Of a DNA stretch of 64,000 nucleotides, positions 10,103 to 18,052 are shown one piece after another. A program made the translations under genes and the position numbers. A model generated the notes under the pieces. It did not search any database, was not told where the DNA came from, and was given only the letters and a program-made list of their open reading frames with translations. Origin of the DNA: Alkalilacustris brevis (GTDB lineage: Bacteria > Pseudomonadota > Alphaproteobacteria > Rhodobacterales > Rhodobacteraceae); NCBI RefSeq assembly GCF_003350345.1, contig NZ_QNVJ01000064.1, positions 124,001 to 188,000 of the forward strand, written 5' to 3'. Every line of letters starts with the position of its first letter. Within the stretch, counting starts at the first letter, position 1.

Positions 10103-11368
10103 ATGCACGCCGTTCCGACTGCCCTGTGCCGCGACTGCCTTGAGGTGACACGCCCTGCGCGACGTTGCTCGGCCTGCGGCTCGCCGCGCGTGCTGGCGCA
10201 TCCCGAGCTGTTTTCGCTGCGCATCGCCCACATGGATTGCGATGCCTTCTATGCCAGTGTCGAAAAGCGCGACGCGCCCGAGTTGCGCGACCGCCCCGTC
10301 ATCGTGGGCGGCGGGCGGCGCGGGGTGGTTTCGACCGCCTGCTATATCGCGCGCATCGATGGCGTGCGCTCGGCGATGCCGATGTTTCAGGCGCTCAGGC
10401 TCTGCCCCGAGGCCGTGGTAATAAAGCCCCGGCCAGCCGCCTATGCGACCGCCTCGGCCGAGATCCGCGCGATGATGGAGGCCCTCACCCCCGCGATCGA
10501 GCCGCTTTCGCTGGACGAGGCGTTTCTAGACCTTTCAGGAACCGAAAGACTGCACGGCGCGCCCCCGGCGCTGCTTATGGCGCGGCTGGCCCGCCGGATA
10601 GAGCAGGAGTTGGGACTGACCATCTCCATCGGACTGGCGCATAACAAGTTTCTGGCCAAGATCGCCTCTGACATGAACAAGCCGCGCGGGTTCTCGGTCA
10701 TCGGTCAGGCCGAGACACAGGCGTTCTTGCTTGACAAACCGGTGAGCATCATCTGGGGCGTCGGGGCGGCCACCCAGGCCAGCCTGCAAGAGGCGGGCAT
10801 TCACCGAATCTCCGACCTGCGACGCTGGGACAGCGCCGCGCTTCAGGCGCGTTTCGGGCAGGCGGGCGCACGGCTGTGGCAACTGGCGCAGGGCGAAGAC
10901 AGGCGGCGCGTCGCCCGCGATGCACCGGTAAAGTCAATCTCGAACGAAACCACCTTCCATGAGGATACCGCCGATCCCGACCTCCTCGATGGCCATATCT
11001 GGCGACTTTCCGAAAAAGTGGCCGACCGCGCCAAGGCCACGGGCCGCGCAGGGCGGGTGGTGACGCTCAAGCTCAAACATGCCAGCCACCGGCTGATCAC
11101 CCGCCGCAGCAGCCTGCGCGAGCCCACGCAACTGGCCGAAACGCTCTATCGCAGCGCGCGCGGGCTGCTCAGCCAAAGCGGGCAAAGCGGGCCTTTCCGG
11201 CTGATCGGCGTCGGGTTGAGCGACCTCGGTGCCGCCGAAGGCGCCGACCTGACGGTTGACCTGCTAGACCCGAACGCCGCCCGCCGCGCCAGGGCCGAGC
11301 GCGCGACCGACGCGATCCGCGCGCGTTTCGGCCCGGATGCGATCATCAAGGGCCGGGCGCTGCGGTAG
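10103..11368 (+). CDS. dinB: DNA polymerase IV with N-terminal Cys4 motif
   Basis: A 421-residue Y-family translesion polymerase. Catalytic acidic residues lie in MDCDAFYASVE (Asp45) and SLDEAFLDLSG, with finger, helix-hairpin-helix and little-finger domains following. Ahead of the polymerase core are about 40 extra residues with four cysteines (Cys9, Cys12, Cys22, Cys25, spacing CxxC-x9-CxxC), a likely zinc ribbon absent from E. coli DinB but, from memory, common in alphaproteobacterial copies. Starts are ATG 10103 or TTG 10085; ATG is chosen although both have modest ribosome sites. Stands alone, 42 bases after carB, convergent with hutG. No LexA-like box was recognised upstream. Confidence 0.9.
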   Translation: MHAVPTALCRDCLEVTRPARRCSACGSPRVLAHPELFSLRIAHMDCDAFYASVEKRDAPELRDRPVIVGGGRRGVVSTACYIARIDGVRSAMPMFQALRLCPEAVVIKPRPAAYATASAEIRAMMEALTPAIEPLSLDEAFLDLSGTERLHGAPPALLMARLARRIEQELGLTISIGLAHNKFLAKIASDMNKPRGFSVIGQAETQAFLLDKPVSIIWGVGAATQASLQEAGIHRISDLRRWDSAALQARFGQAGARLWQLAQGEDRRRVARDAPVKSISNETTFHEDTADPDLLDGHIWRLSEKVADRAKATGRAGRVVTLKLKHASHRLITRRSSLREPTQLAETLYRSARGLLSQSGQSGPFRLIGVGLSDLGAAEGADLTVDLLDPNAARRARAERATDAIRARFGPDAIIKGRALR

Positions 11369-11375
11369 CACGCCC

Positions 11376-12239
11376 CTATTCGGCGGCCAGCGTTTGCTCG
11401 CCAGCCTGTTCCTGCCCGGCAATCGCCGCGATCACGCCGTTCATTAGCTGCTGGAACTGCGTGAAATCGGCGCGCGGGTGCACGTTGCGTTCATCCATGT
11501 AAAGCGCGCGGTCAATCTCGATCTGGACGACATGCACCCCCCGCAACGGGCGGCCGTAATGCTCGGCCACGAAGACACCGGCGAAGGGCGCGTTGCGGGC
11601 CACGCGCAGCCCTGCGGCGCCAAGCGCGGCCTCGACCCGCGCGACCACCTCCCCTGAGGCTGAAGCCCCGTGCCGGTCGCCCAGCACCACGTCGGGGCAC
11701 TTGCCCGCCCCGCGCGCCGCCCCCTGAATCGCGTCATGGGGCATCGAGTGCCAGTCAATCACGACCGCTTCGCCGAAACGGGCAAGGTGATCGTCGATCA
11801 GCCCGCGAAGACAGGCATGATAGGGATCCCAGACCTGACGCAAACGCCTCTCGGCCTCGGACAGGGGCAGCTTGCCGCGATAGATCGCACGCCCGTTCGA
11901 GACCACGCGCGGAATCACCCCCAGCCCCGAGGCCACGCGCAGATTGGGAAGCGGGATGCGAACCCCCTCGATCAGGGCCGGGTCCAGTTCGTCACGGCCG
12001 CGATTGAGATCGACATATGCCCGCGGCACCCGCGCCGCCAGCAACGGCACCCCGTATTTCGGCGCCGTGCCAACCAGCTGGTCGACAAAGGCATCTTCGG
12101 AGGAACGCATCGCCAGCGGGCCAAGCACCGCGCGCTCCAGAAACTCGGGGGCATAATCGCTGCCGCTATGAGGCGACGCAAAGATCAGGCTTGAACTGCG
12201 GCATTCGGGAAGGTGCAGATGATACGGGGGCTGATGCAT
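11376..12239 (-). CDS. N-formylglutamate amidohydrolase family protein
   Basis: A 287-residue member of the N-formylglutamate deformylase family (HutG/FGase). These are metal-dependent enzymes that hydrolyse formylglutamate in histidine degradation. Family features include FASPHSGSDYAPEF at the N-terminus, SSEDAFVDQL, the ARVPRAYVDLNR stretch, VIDWHSMP with a metal-binding histidine, and VVQIEIDRALYMDE. No other hut gene is adjacent, so a different formyl- or acyl-amino-acid substrate is possible. The ATG at 12239 follows AAGGAAACCCG. A plausible promoter lies just upstream. It converges with dinB, with seven bases between stops. Confidence 0.85.
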   Translation of the reverse strand: MHQPPYHLHLPECRSSSLIFASPHSGSDYAPEFLERAVLGPLAMRSSEDAFVDQLVGTAPKYGVPLLAARVPRAYVDLNRGRDELDPALIEGVRIPLPNLRVASGLGVIPRVVSNGRAIYRGKLPLSEAERRLRQVWDPYHACLRGLIDDHLARFGEAVVIDWHSMPHDAIQGAARGAGKCPDVVLGDRHGASASGEVVARVEAALGAAGLRVARNAPFAGVFVAEHYGRPLRGVHVVQIEIDRALYMDERNVHPRADFTQFQQLMNGVIAAIAGQEQAGEQTLAAE

Positions 12240-12261
12240 TCGGGTTTCCTTGTCTACCCTG

Positions 12262-12289
12262 TTTATAGTGTGTTTCCTTCATCTTCCAA
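12262..12289 (-). promoter_or_regulatory. Candidate sigma-70 promoter of the formylglutamate amidohydrolase gene
   Basis: On the minus strand TTGGAA (12289-12284) and TATAAA (12267-12262) are separated by 16 bases. The -10 is 22 bases before the ATG at 12239, leaving a leader just long enough for the AAGGAA ribosome site. Confidence 0.5.
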
Positions 12290-12295
12290 AAGCCC

Positions 12296-12324
12296 TTGAA
12301 GCCTGCGGCGACTCCTTTTATAGA
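12296..12324 (+). promoter_or_regulatory. Candidate sigma-70 promoter of tRNA-Val / rpmJ
   Basis: TTGAAG at 12296-12301 and TATAGA at 12319-12324 are separated by the ideal 17 bases, about 65 bases before the tRNA. This would place a short leader before the mature 5' end. It sits back to back with the minus-strand promoter at 12262-12289. Confidence 0.55.
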
Positions 12325-12390
12325 CCCCTGCAGCCGACACGGCTTTGCCGGGTTCACGCCTCTTCGTGATCCGCGCATACCCGTCGTCAG

Positions 12391-12465
<75 letters not shown>

Positions 12466-12537
12466 TTCACCGCCGCCGGACGCTCCGGGGGCATCGGATT
12501 TCAGGGGCGCACGCGCGCCGCAGAGATGGAGAAGGCC

Positions 12538-12663
12538 ATGAAGGTCCGCAACTCGCTCCGCTCGCTCAAGCAGCGCCATCGCGACTGCCAGATCGTGCGC
12601 CGCAAGGGCCGCGTCTATGTGATCAACAAGACGCAGCGCAAGTTCAAAGCCCGCCAGGGCTGA
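12538..12663 (+). CDS. rpmJ: 50S ribosomal protein L36, cysteine-poor type
   Basis: A 41-residue basic protein beginning [17 protein letters not shown] and ending KFKARQG, the L36 fold of the large subunit. The ordinary L36 has three cysteines and a histidine that hold zinc. Here only Cys17 remains, so this is the zinc-independent (C-minus, YkgO-like) form. In many bacteria such a copy replaces the zinc form under zinc starvation; in alphaproteobacteria it is often the only copy. GGAGAAGG precedes the ATG. A stem-loop follows 25 bases after the stop. Confidence 0.92.
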   Translation: MKVRNSLRSLKQRHRDCQIVRRKGRVYVINKTQRKFKARQG

Positions 12664-12687
12664 AGCCGTAACAAGACAAATGGCAGC

Positions 12688-12718
12688 GGGTCGCCGGATA
12701 CATTCCGGCGGCCCGTTT
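12688..12718 (+). terminator. Rho-independent terminator after rpmJ
   Basis: GGGTCGCCGGA (12688-12698) pairs with TCCGGCGGCCC (12704-12714), with one G-T wobble across a five-base loop. A short GTTT follows. The T-run is short, so termination may be partial. Confidence 0.6.
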
Positions 12719-12767
12719 CGTGCTGCGCATCAGGGCAGGTCGTCGCGACAGCACAGCGCGCCCGGTA

Positions 12768-13085
12768 TCAGAGAAAATCCTCTTCCGCACCGGTGACATC
12801 GACACCCATCGCCTCGAGCCCTGCTTCCAGGTTTTCTGCCAGGTGAGGCATTCCCATCAGGTAATCGACGGTGGGTGTCGTGGCCTCGGACTGCGCGGTT
12901 GCCAGGGCATCGGCGAAATCCTCAGGCTCGAATGCACCGCGCCCAATCCAGGCCAGCGCGACAAGGCTGGTCTTTTCTTCCTCGTTCAGCGCATCGATGA
13001 ATGCGCGCACCTCAGCAGCGCCCCAATCCCCTTCACGCGCCTGAAAGATGATATGGACGACCTTGTTGGGGCTGATCTCAAGCAT
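12768..13085 (-). CDS. DUF3775 family protein
   Basis: A 105-residue acidic cytoplasmic protein beginning MLEISPNKVVHIIFQARE. It matches the small DUF3775 family as recalled from alphaproteobacteria; its function is unknown. The ATG at 13085 follows GGGAGG, which ends four bases before it. It lies downstream of the sigma-E-linked operon on the same strand, about 100 bases after the SDR gene, and could be read through from it or have its own promoter. Confidence 0.7.
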   Translation of the reverse strand: MLEISPNKVVHIIFQAREGDWGAAEVRAFIDALNEEEKTSLVALAWIGRGAFEPEDFADALATAQSEATTPTVDYLMGMPHLAENLEAGLEAMGVDVTGAEEDFL

Positions 13086-13184
13086 GGCGGCCTCCCGTAA
13101 CCTACCGCATCAGTGTCACCCCGACACAGATTCCTTGCAAGCCTTTCCGCAGGAATCCGCCACCCGGTCACATATATGCAGGTC

Positions 13185-13925
13185 TCAGCCGCGCGGGGAA
13201 AAGATGCGGTAATACAACCAGTCGGGCAGAAACTGGGACAGCCGGAAAAAGAGCGCGAAAAGCAGCGGGAAGCTGCGCTTGAAGGCATCGGTGTTCATGT
13301 GTTCGAAAATCCGCATCGCGGCGTCTTCCGGCTCCATCAGGAAGGGCATCGCGAAATCGTTCTTCGCGGTCAGCCTTGTCCGGACGAAGCCGGGATTGGC
13401 CAGTTGCACCATGATGCCACTACCGCGCAGGTCCGCATGCATGGATTCCGCCAGGTGCATCAGCCCCGCCTTGGAAGAACTGTAACCGATCGAGCCGGGC
13501 AGCCCCCGGAACCCGGAAAGCGACCCGACCAGCACGATATGCCCCGCGCCGCGCTCCAACAGGCCCGGCATCGCCGCACCTATCACCCGCACCGCGCCGG
13601 TAAAGTTGACATCCGCCATGACCTCGGCCTGCTCTGCGTTCCAGTCCTGCGCCGAAAATGGCCAGTAGGTGCCCGCAAGATAGATCAGCCCGTCGATTTC
13701 CCCCACGCGCTCCACCGCAGCCTGAACCGATTTGGCGTCGCGCACATCGACCGGCAGGCAGCTTGTCTTGCCGGGCAGATCCTGAGCCAGGCTTTGCAGG
13801 CGTTCCTCGTTGCGGGCGCTCAGAATCAGTTCGATCCCGGCACGGCTCATCACATCGGCAAGGGCGCGGCCCAGCCCCTCGCTTGCCCCAACCAGCCAGT
13901 AGCGTTTGCCTTGCCAGTCTCTCAC
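13185..13925 (-). CDS. Short-chain dehydrogenase/reductase of the sigma-E lipid operon
   Basis: A 246-residue classical SDR. It has the Rossmann nucleotide motif GASEGLGRA near residues 13-21, catalytic Ser in GSLSG and the YSSSK active-site motif (Tyr and Lys), and a hydrophobic, aromatic-rich C-terminus (LFALFFRLSQFLPDWLYY) that may touch the membrane. It begins at a GTG overlapping the stop of the DUF3833 gene (GTGA). Order and content match the operon next to rpoE in Rhodobacter sphaeroides (RSP_1091 to RSP_1087, recalled), where it would be the last gene. Substrate unknown; a lipid-linked oxidation or reduction is inferred. Confidence 0.82.
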   Translation of the reverse strand: MRDWQGKRYWLVGASEGLGRALADVMSRAGIELILSARNEERLQSLAQDLPGKTSCLPVDVRDAKSVQAAVERVGEIDGLIYLAGTYWPFSAQDWNAEQAEVMADVNFTGAVRVIGAAMPGLLERGAGHIVLVGSLSGFRGLPGSIGYSSSKAGLMHLAESMHADLRGSGIMVQLANPGFVRTRLTAKNDFAMPFLMEPEDAAMRIFEHMNTDAFKRSFPLLFALFFRLSQFLPDWLYYRIFSPRG

Positions 13926-14482
13926 GATTCCTTCTTCCTCACCGTCGCCACAAGTTCCGCAACCCTTATCCCGTATTTGCGAAACTGGCTACGATTGACC
14001 ACGGTTTCGTTCGCGGCAAGATACATCCAGTCAGTCGTGTCGAGTACATGCCCCCCCGCGCTTTCGGGCAGCCGGATTCGGTATTGCAACCGCATCGCAC
14101 TGCCCTGTTGCTGGCCGGTGCCGGTACCCACGATATCGTCGGCCTCGGCACTGAGGTTGCCGTCATTGCCCAGGGTCAGGCGCCACTCGCGCTGTTGTGT
14201 CGCACCGCTGTCATAGCGAAAATCCTCGGTCAGAACGCCGCGGTTGCCTTCCCAGCGCCCCTCCATGTCGGCCACGAATCGCGACACGACACGGCCGGTC
14301 GGGCCATAGATCACGCCTTCGCATAGCAGCGGGCCGGAAAGATGCTTGCGCAGGTCGAACTGCGGGCCGGTGCCGGCATAATCAGCCGGCTTCTGCGCAG
14401 CGAAACCAACAAGGCGAGATGCCAGCATCATCGCCGCCAGCGCCAGCAAAGCGCCAGTCAGGATCAGCAGGAGATTATCCAC
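13922..14482 (-). CDS. DUF3833 family membrane-anchored protein
   Basis: A 186-residue protein with an N-terminal hydrophobic segment (MDNLLLILTGALLALAAMM) followed by a beta-rich region containing repeated short strands (FRYDSGATQQREWRL, ADDIVGTGTGQQQGSAM), as in the DUF3833 family. It probably sits on the periplasmic face, anchored to the inner membrane. Function unknown; a lipocalin-like lipid-binding role is only a guess. Start is GTG at 14482, preceded by GAGGAATAGGA, three bases after the MFS gene stop. Fourth gene of the five-gene sigma-E-linked operon. Confidence 0.78.
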   Translation of the reverse strand: MDNLLLILTGALLALAAMMLASRLVGFAAQKPADYAGTGPQFDLRKHLSGPLLCEGVIYGPTGRVVSRFVADMEGRWEGNRGVLTEDFRYDSGATQQREWRLTLGNDGNLSAEADDIVGTGTGQQQGSAMRLQYRIRLPESAGGHVLDTTDWMYLAANETVVNRSQFRKYGIRVAELVATVRKKES

Positions 14483-14485
14483 GTC

Positions 14486-15775
14486 CTATTCCTCGTTCAT
14501 GCGAAGGGTTGCGAAAAGCGCGATTGCCACAAGCTTGAGCACACAAGGCACCAGCGCGTAGAGAAAACCGAGCGTCGCCAGCGCAGGCTCGGGGTTGTCG
14601 GCGCCGGCGCGAAAGCCCGAAGCCTCTAGCAGCGGCAAAAGCGTGATCGCCGCCAGCGCCAGTGTCGCCTTTGTCACGAAAGCCCAGAGCCCGAAGCCCA
14701 GCGCCTCGGCCTGGCCCAGTGCCGCCATGCGTCGGGCAAAGAGTGCGGGCAACAGCGTCAGGTCCGCCCCCACCGCCGCGCCTGATACCAGGCAGATCAC
14801 CGCGAAAGCCAGCAGGTCGCCCGCGCCCAGCGTCGCGGCAAAGCCGAAGGAAACCACCGCCAGGACCATAGCGCCGAGAAGCACGGGCCGGATGCCCCAA
14901 CGCTGCCCCGCCCGCGCCCAGATAGGCGCCGACCCTGCCGCCGCCAGAAAGAAGAGCAACAGGAACGCCCCCTCCCAACCGGGGGCTTGCAGGCGGCTTT
15001 CGACAAAGAACAGAAACAATGTCGAGGTCACGGCAACCGGCGCGGCATTGACCAGCGCCACCAGCAAGAGCCGGCGCGCCACGTCATCGGCCAGCACCGT
15101 GCCAAAGCCCTGCCAGCCAGTTGTTCCCGGCGCGGCCGGTGCGCCCCCCCATTCGCGCCGCATCGCCCAGACGGCGACAGCGGCGATCATGGCAAACAGC
15201 GCCGCAAAGATCGCAAAGGGGTCGTCGCTGAGCAGAGCCAGCACCGAAGGCGCCACCGCTGCCAGACACACGCCCAGAAGCGCGCCGGTCTCGCGCCAGC
15301 TTGCCAGCCGCAGGTGCCCGCCCGTGCCCAGCACGCCCGCTTTGACCACACCTTGGGCATAAAAGCTGATGGTCAGAAAGCTGAAGGCGCTGAACAGCAC
15401 CAGCAGCGAGCCTGCGAACCACCACAGCGGCGCCACCGGCGGCGTGACCGCAAACAGCGCCAGCATCGACAGCGCCATCAGTGCCGTCGCCCCGGCCACC
15501 GCCGCCGCGCGATGCCGTCGGGTCGCCTGCGCCAGCCAGCCCAGCAGCGGATCTTGCACGAAATCCACAAGCCGCAGCACAAACAGCGCCGTACCAAGTG
15601 CCGCGAGGCTGACACCGTGATTATCGACATAGAACTTCGGCGCGTGAATATAGATCGGCAGCCCCGCTACCGCGAGCAGCCCGGCAAAGAGCGCATATCC
15701 CGGAAGGCCAGCTACCCGAGTCGCAGGCCGGGTGCGCGCGGCGGTGCTGGGGGCCAAGGGCGCCGCGGCCATCAT
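14486..15775 (-). CDS. MFS transporter (sugar/cation symporter-like)
   Basis: A 429-residue, very hydrophobic protein with about 12 membrane segments. It has the layout of the GPH/MelB branch of the major facilitator superfamily, including LVDFVQDPLLGWLAQATRR, the equivalent of the MelB D-P-x-x-G-x-x-x-D loop. The ATG at 15775 overlaps the DUF1365 stop (ATGA), so it is translationally coupled; earlier frames would run into the DUF1365 gene. Third gene of the sigma-E-linked operon. MelB-like transporters in lipid-modification clusters may move lysolipids, as LplT and Mfsd2a do, but that is inference. Confidence 0.82.
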   Translation of the reverse strand: MMAAAPLAPSTAARTRPATRVAGLPGYALFAGLLAVAGLPIYIHAPKFYVDNHGVSLAALGTALFVLRLVDFVQDPLLGWLAQATRRHRAAAVAGATALMALSMLALFAVTPPVAPLWWFAGSLLVLFSAFSFLTISFYAQGVVKAGVLGTGGHLRLASWRETGALLGVCLAAVAPSVLALLSDDPFAIFAALFAMIAAVAVWAMRREWGGAPAAPGTTGWQGFGTVLADDVARRLLLVALVNAAPVAVTSTLFLFFVESRLQAPGWEGAFLLLFFLAAAGSAPIWARAGQRWGIRPVLLGAMVLAVVSFGFAATLGAGDLLAFAVICLVSGAAVGADLTLLPALFARRMAALGQAEALGFGLWAFVTKATLALAAITLLPLLEASGFRAGADNPEPALATLGFLYALVPCVLKLVAIALFATLRMNEE

Positions 15776-16536
15776 CGCGACACGTCCTGCGCGGGCGGCG
15801 CGGGGCGATGGTGAAACCGCGCGCCCTTCCACCACAGCTTGAACGCCTGCCAGTGGATCAGCCCCAGCACGCGGCGCGACCCGAAGGGGCGGCGCAACAT
15901 CGCGCCGATCAGGCCGAGGCTGGTGGCCGGGCGGCGCGGGCCACTCAGCGTGGCCAGCAGCCGCCTTTCGCCGGCGCGGTAGTCGATGCGGATCACCACC
16001 TGCCCCGGCCGGATGTCGAAGCGGAAGTCATAGCTGCCCTCGACCCCCTGGAAGGGCGAGACGTGAAACACCTTGGCCGCATGCAGCACCTCGTCGCCCC
16101 CGATCGGGCGCAGGTCGTCATGGTGGCACAAGTAGGAGTGGCGGTCGCCATAGGTGTTCGTCACCTCGGCGATGACCACGCGCAGCGTGCCCTGCCGGTC
16201 GTGGCATAACCAGAAACTGACCGGGTTGAACACATGCCCCAGCACCCTGGGTTGCGCCAGCAGCAGGATCTGCCCGTCTGCGGCGCCAAGACCCTGCGCG
16301 GCCAGAACCTCGCGCACCCAGGCCGCGCCCCGCCCCTGCCCCGGCGGGCCGCCGTGGTCGCAATCATGCAGCGCCACCAGCCCCGCGCGGTTGCGCCGGA
16401 ACAGCCAGGGCGCGCGCAGCGGCGCCTCGGGGTCAAGCAGCAGGTAGTCGACGCCATAGCTGAAGGCGTTTTCCACTGCCGCGCCCCTGCGCCCGTGAAA
16501 GGTGCGCCCGGCGATATGTTCCAACCGGTTGCTCAC
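15772..16536 (-). CDS. DUF1365 family protein
   Basis: A 254-residue protein of the DUF1365 family, recognised by LLDPEAPLRAPWLFRRNR, the FNPVSFWLCHD stretch, EVTNTYGDRHSY and KVFHVSPFQGVEGSYDF. The family nearly always travels with the adjacent FAD oxidoreductase and often with a CFA-type synthase, so it is thought to act on fatty acyl chains. In R. sphaeroides the operon belongs to the singlet-oxygen response. Start is GTG at 16536, overlapping the stop of the upstream gene (GTGA). Biochemical role not established from the sequence. Confidence 0.85.
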   Translation of the reverse strand: MSNRLEHIAGRTFHGRRGAAVENAFSYGVDYLLLDPEAPLRAPWLFRRNRAGLVALHDCDHGGPPGQGRGAAWVREVLAAQGLGAADGQILLLAQPRVLGHVFNPVSFWLCHDRQGTLRVVIAEVTNTYGDRHSYLCHHDDLRPIGGDEVLHAAKVFHVSPFQGVEGSYDFRFDIRPGQVVIRIDYRAGERRLLATLSGPRRPATSLGLIGAMLRRPFGSRRVLGLIHWQAFKLWWKGARFHHRPAPPAQDVSR

Positions 16537-17843
16537 GCGGCCACCCTTTGCAGTGCGCGGCGGGCCTCCAACCCTTCGGCAACGGCCACCGCGCTGGCAA
16601 AGCCGTCTTCGTGAAAGCCGTTGCGCATCCAGGCGCCGCAGAACCAGGTGTTCGCTGTGCCGTTCATCTCGACGATGGCCTCCTGCGCCTGCAAGGCAGC
16701 CAGATCATAGACCGGATGGCGGAAGGTGGTGGTGTCATAGATCAGCTCTTCGCGGATCGCGCGGGTGGTGTTGAGCGTGACGAAATGCGGATCATCCTGC
16801 GGGATCGGCTGGAGCGAATTCATCCAGTAGGTCAGGTCGATCCCGGAAGAACGCTTTTCCGCCTCTTCGGAATAGATCCAGCTTGACCAGACCTTGTGCC
16901 GGCGCGGCATCAGCGAAGGATCGGCATGGAGCACGGCCTCGTTGGGCTGGTAGCGCACCGCGCCCAGCGCGGCGGCCTCCAGCGGCGAGGCATCGGCAAG
17001 CATGGCCAGCGTGTCATCGGCATGGGTGGCGAAGACCACCTCGTCGAAGCCCTCCCAGTCGCCGCCCACGGGGCGCAGCATGATCGGCGCGCGCCCCGTT
17101 CCACCCGCGCGGCGCACCCCGGCAATCGGGCTGCCGGTGCGGATATCCACCCCCTGGCGGCGCAGCGCGGCCTCGAGTCTGCGCACATATTCAATGGAAC
17201 CACCCTTCACCGTGTACCACTGGTGCTGGCCCGAGTATCCCATCAGCGCGTGATTGCGGAAAAACCGCACCAGTGCCCCGGCGGGGAAATCCAACACATC
17301 CTGCGTCGGCGTCGACCAGATCGCCCCTGACAGCGGCAGCAGGTAACGGTCGCGAAACCACTCGCCCGTCCGAAGCACCGCCAGCAGCTCGCGAATGGTC
17401 ATGCTCGGGTCGCGCTCGGCCATGGCGGCGCGGGCGTTGAAACGGAAGATGTCGCGCAGCATTCCCAGGTATTTCGGGTTGGCCAGGTTGCGCCGCTGGG
17501 CGAACACAGTGTCCAGGCTGGTCAGGCTGTATTCGAACCGCCCACCGCCAAAGGACGCGCCGAAGCTCATGTTGCTGGGCACGGTGGGCACGCCGAGATT
17601 GTCGAATAGCCGGGTGAGATGCGGATAGGTCGCGTGATTGAAGACGATGAAACCGGTATCAACGGGCTGATCGCCCCGTTTGCCAGCCATCACCGTGCGG
17701 GCATGGCCGCCCAGGCGCCGCTCGGCCTCGAACAGCACGACATCGCTGTTGCCCGCCAGAAGATAAGCGGCGGAAAGGCCGGAAATTCCCGCGCCGATGA
17801 CCGCGATGCGTGGCCGCGCGGCGCTGGCTGTCTCGAATGGCAT
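16533..17843 (-). CDS. FAD-dependent oxidoreductase of the sigma-E operon (RSP_1091-like)
   Basis: A 436-residue flavoprotein of the amine-oxidase/desaturase-like family (COG2907 type). The N-terminal dinucleotide motif IAVIGAGISGLSAAYLL binds FAD. GGHARTV, the VDTGFIVFNHATYP stretch and the C-terminal NTWFCGAWMRNGFHEDGFASA signature follow. The R. sphaeroides relative next to rpoE (RSP_1091) is, from memory, needed for furan fatty-acid formation from methylated acyl chains, probably as a lipid desaturase. The ATG at 17843 follows GGGAGA. It is first in a five-gene coupled operon and has its own sigma-E-like promoter, divergent from rpoE. Confidence 0.87.
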   Translation of the reverse strand: MPFETASAARPRIAVIGAGISGLSAAYLLAGNSDVVLFEAERRLGGHARTVMAGKRGDQPVDTGFIVFNHATYPHLTRLFDNLGVPTVPSNMSFGASFGGGRFEYSLTSLDTVFAQRRNLANPKYLGMLRDIFRFNARAAMAERDPSMTIRELLAVLRTGEWFRDRYLLPLSGAIWSTPTQDVLDFPAGALVRFFRNHALMGYSGQHQWYTVKGGSIEYVRRLEAALRRQGVDIRTGSPIAGVRRAGGTGRAPIMLRPVGGDWEGFDEVVFATHADDTLAMLADASPLEAAALGAVRYQPNEAVLHADPSLMPRRHKVWSSWIYSEEAEKRSSGIDLTYWMNSLQPIPQDDPHFVTLNTTRAIREELIYDTTTFRHPVYDLAALQAQEAIVEMNGTANTWFCGAWMRNGFHEDGFASAVAVAEGLEARRALQRVAA

Positions 17844-17879
17844 TCAGCCGTCTCCCGTAATGAACTTGTGTCAAAAGGT

Positions 17880-17907
17880 TCTACGCCGTTGTACCCCCGA
17901 TGGATCA
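17880..17907 (-). promoter_or_regulatory. Sigma-E-type promoter of the lipid/redox operon
   Basis: On the minus strand TGATCC (17907-17902), 16 bases, then CGTAGA (17885-17880), 37 bases before the first ATG of the operon. TGATC at -35 is the known mark of RpoE promoters in R. sphaeroides. The divergent rpoE promoter has the same -35, the same 16-base spacing and nearly the same -10. Confidence 0.78.
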
Positions 17908-17916
17908 TCTGAAAAC

Positions 17917-17944
17917 TGATCCACCCCGGGCGCATTACCGTAAC
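17917..17944 (+). promoter_or_regulatory. Sigma-E-type promoter of rpoE-chrR (autoregulatory)
   Basis: TGATCC at 17917-17922, 16 bases, then CGTAAC at 17939-17944. It mirrors the promoter of the divergent operon; the two -35 boxes are nine bases apart. Self-activation of rpoE fits the R. sphaeroides case. Transcription would start near 17951, giving a leader of about 100 bases if translation starts at 18053. Confidence 0.78.
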
Positions 17945-18052
17945 AATGTCATGACCAGCGCCTGCCAGATCGCAAACAAACCGGATGCATCGCCCGTCCC
18001 GCCCCTGTATGCAAGGGTGTATGGAAACGTGCGATCCGGTGAAGACTTCGCG

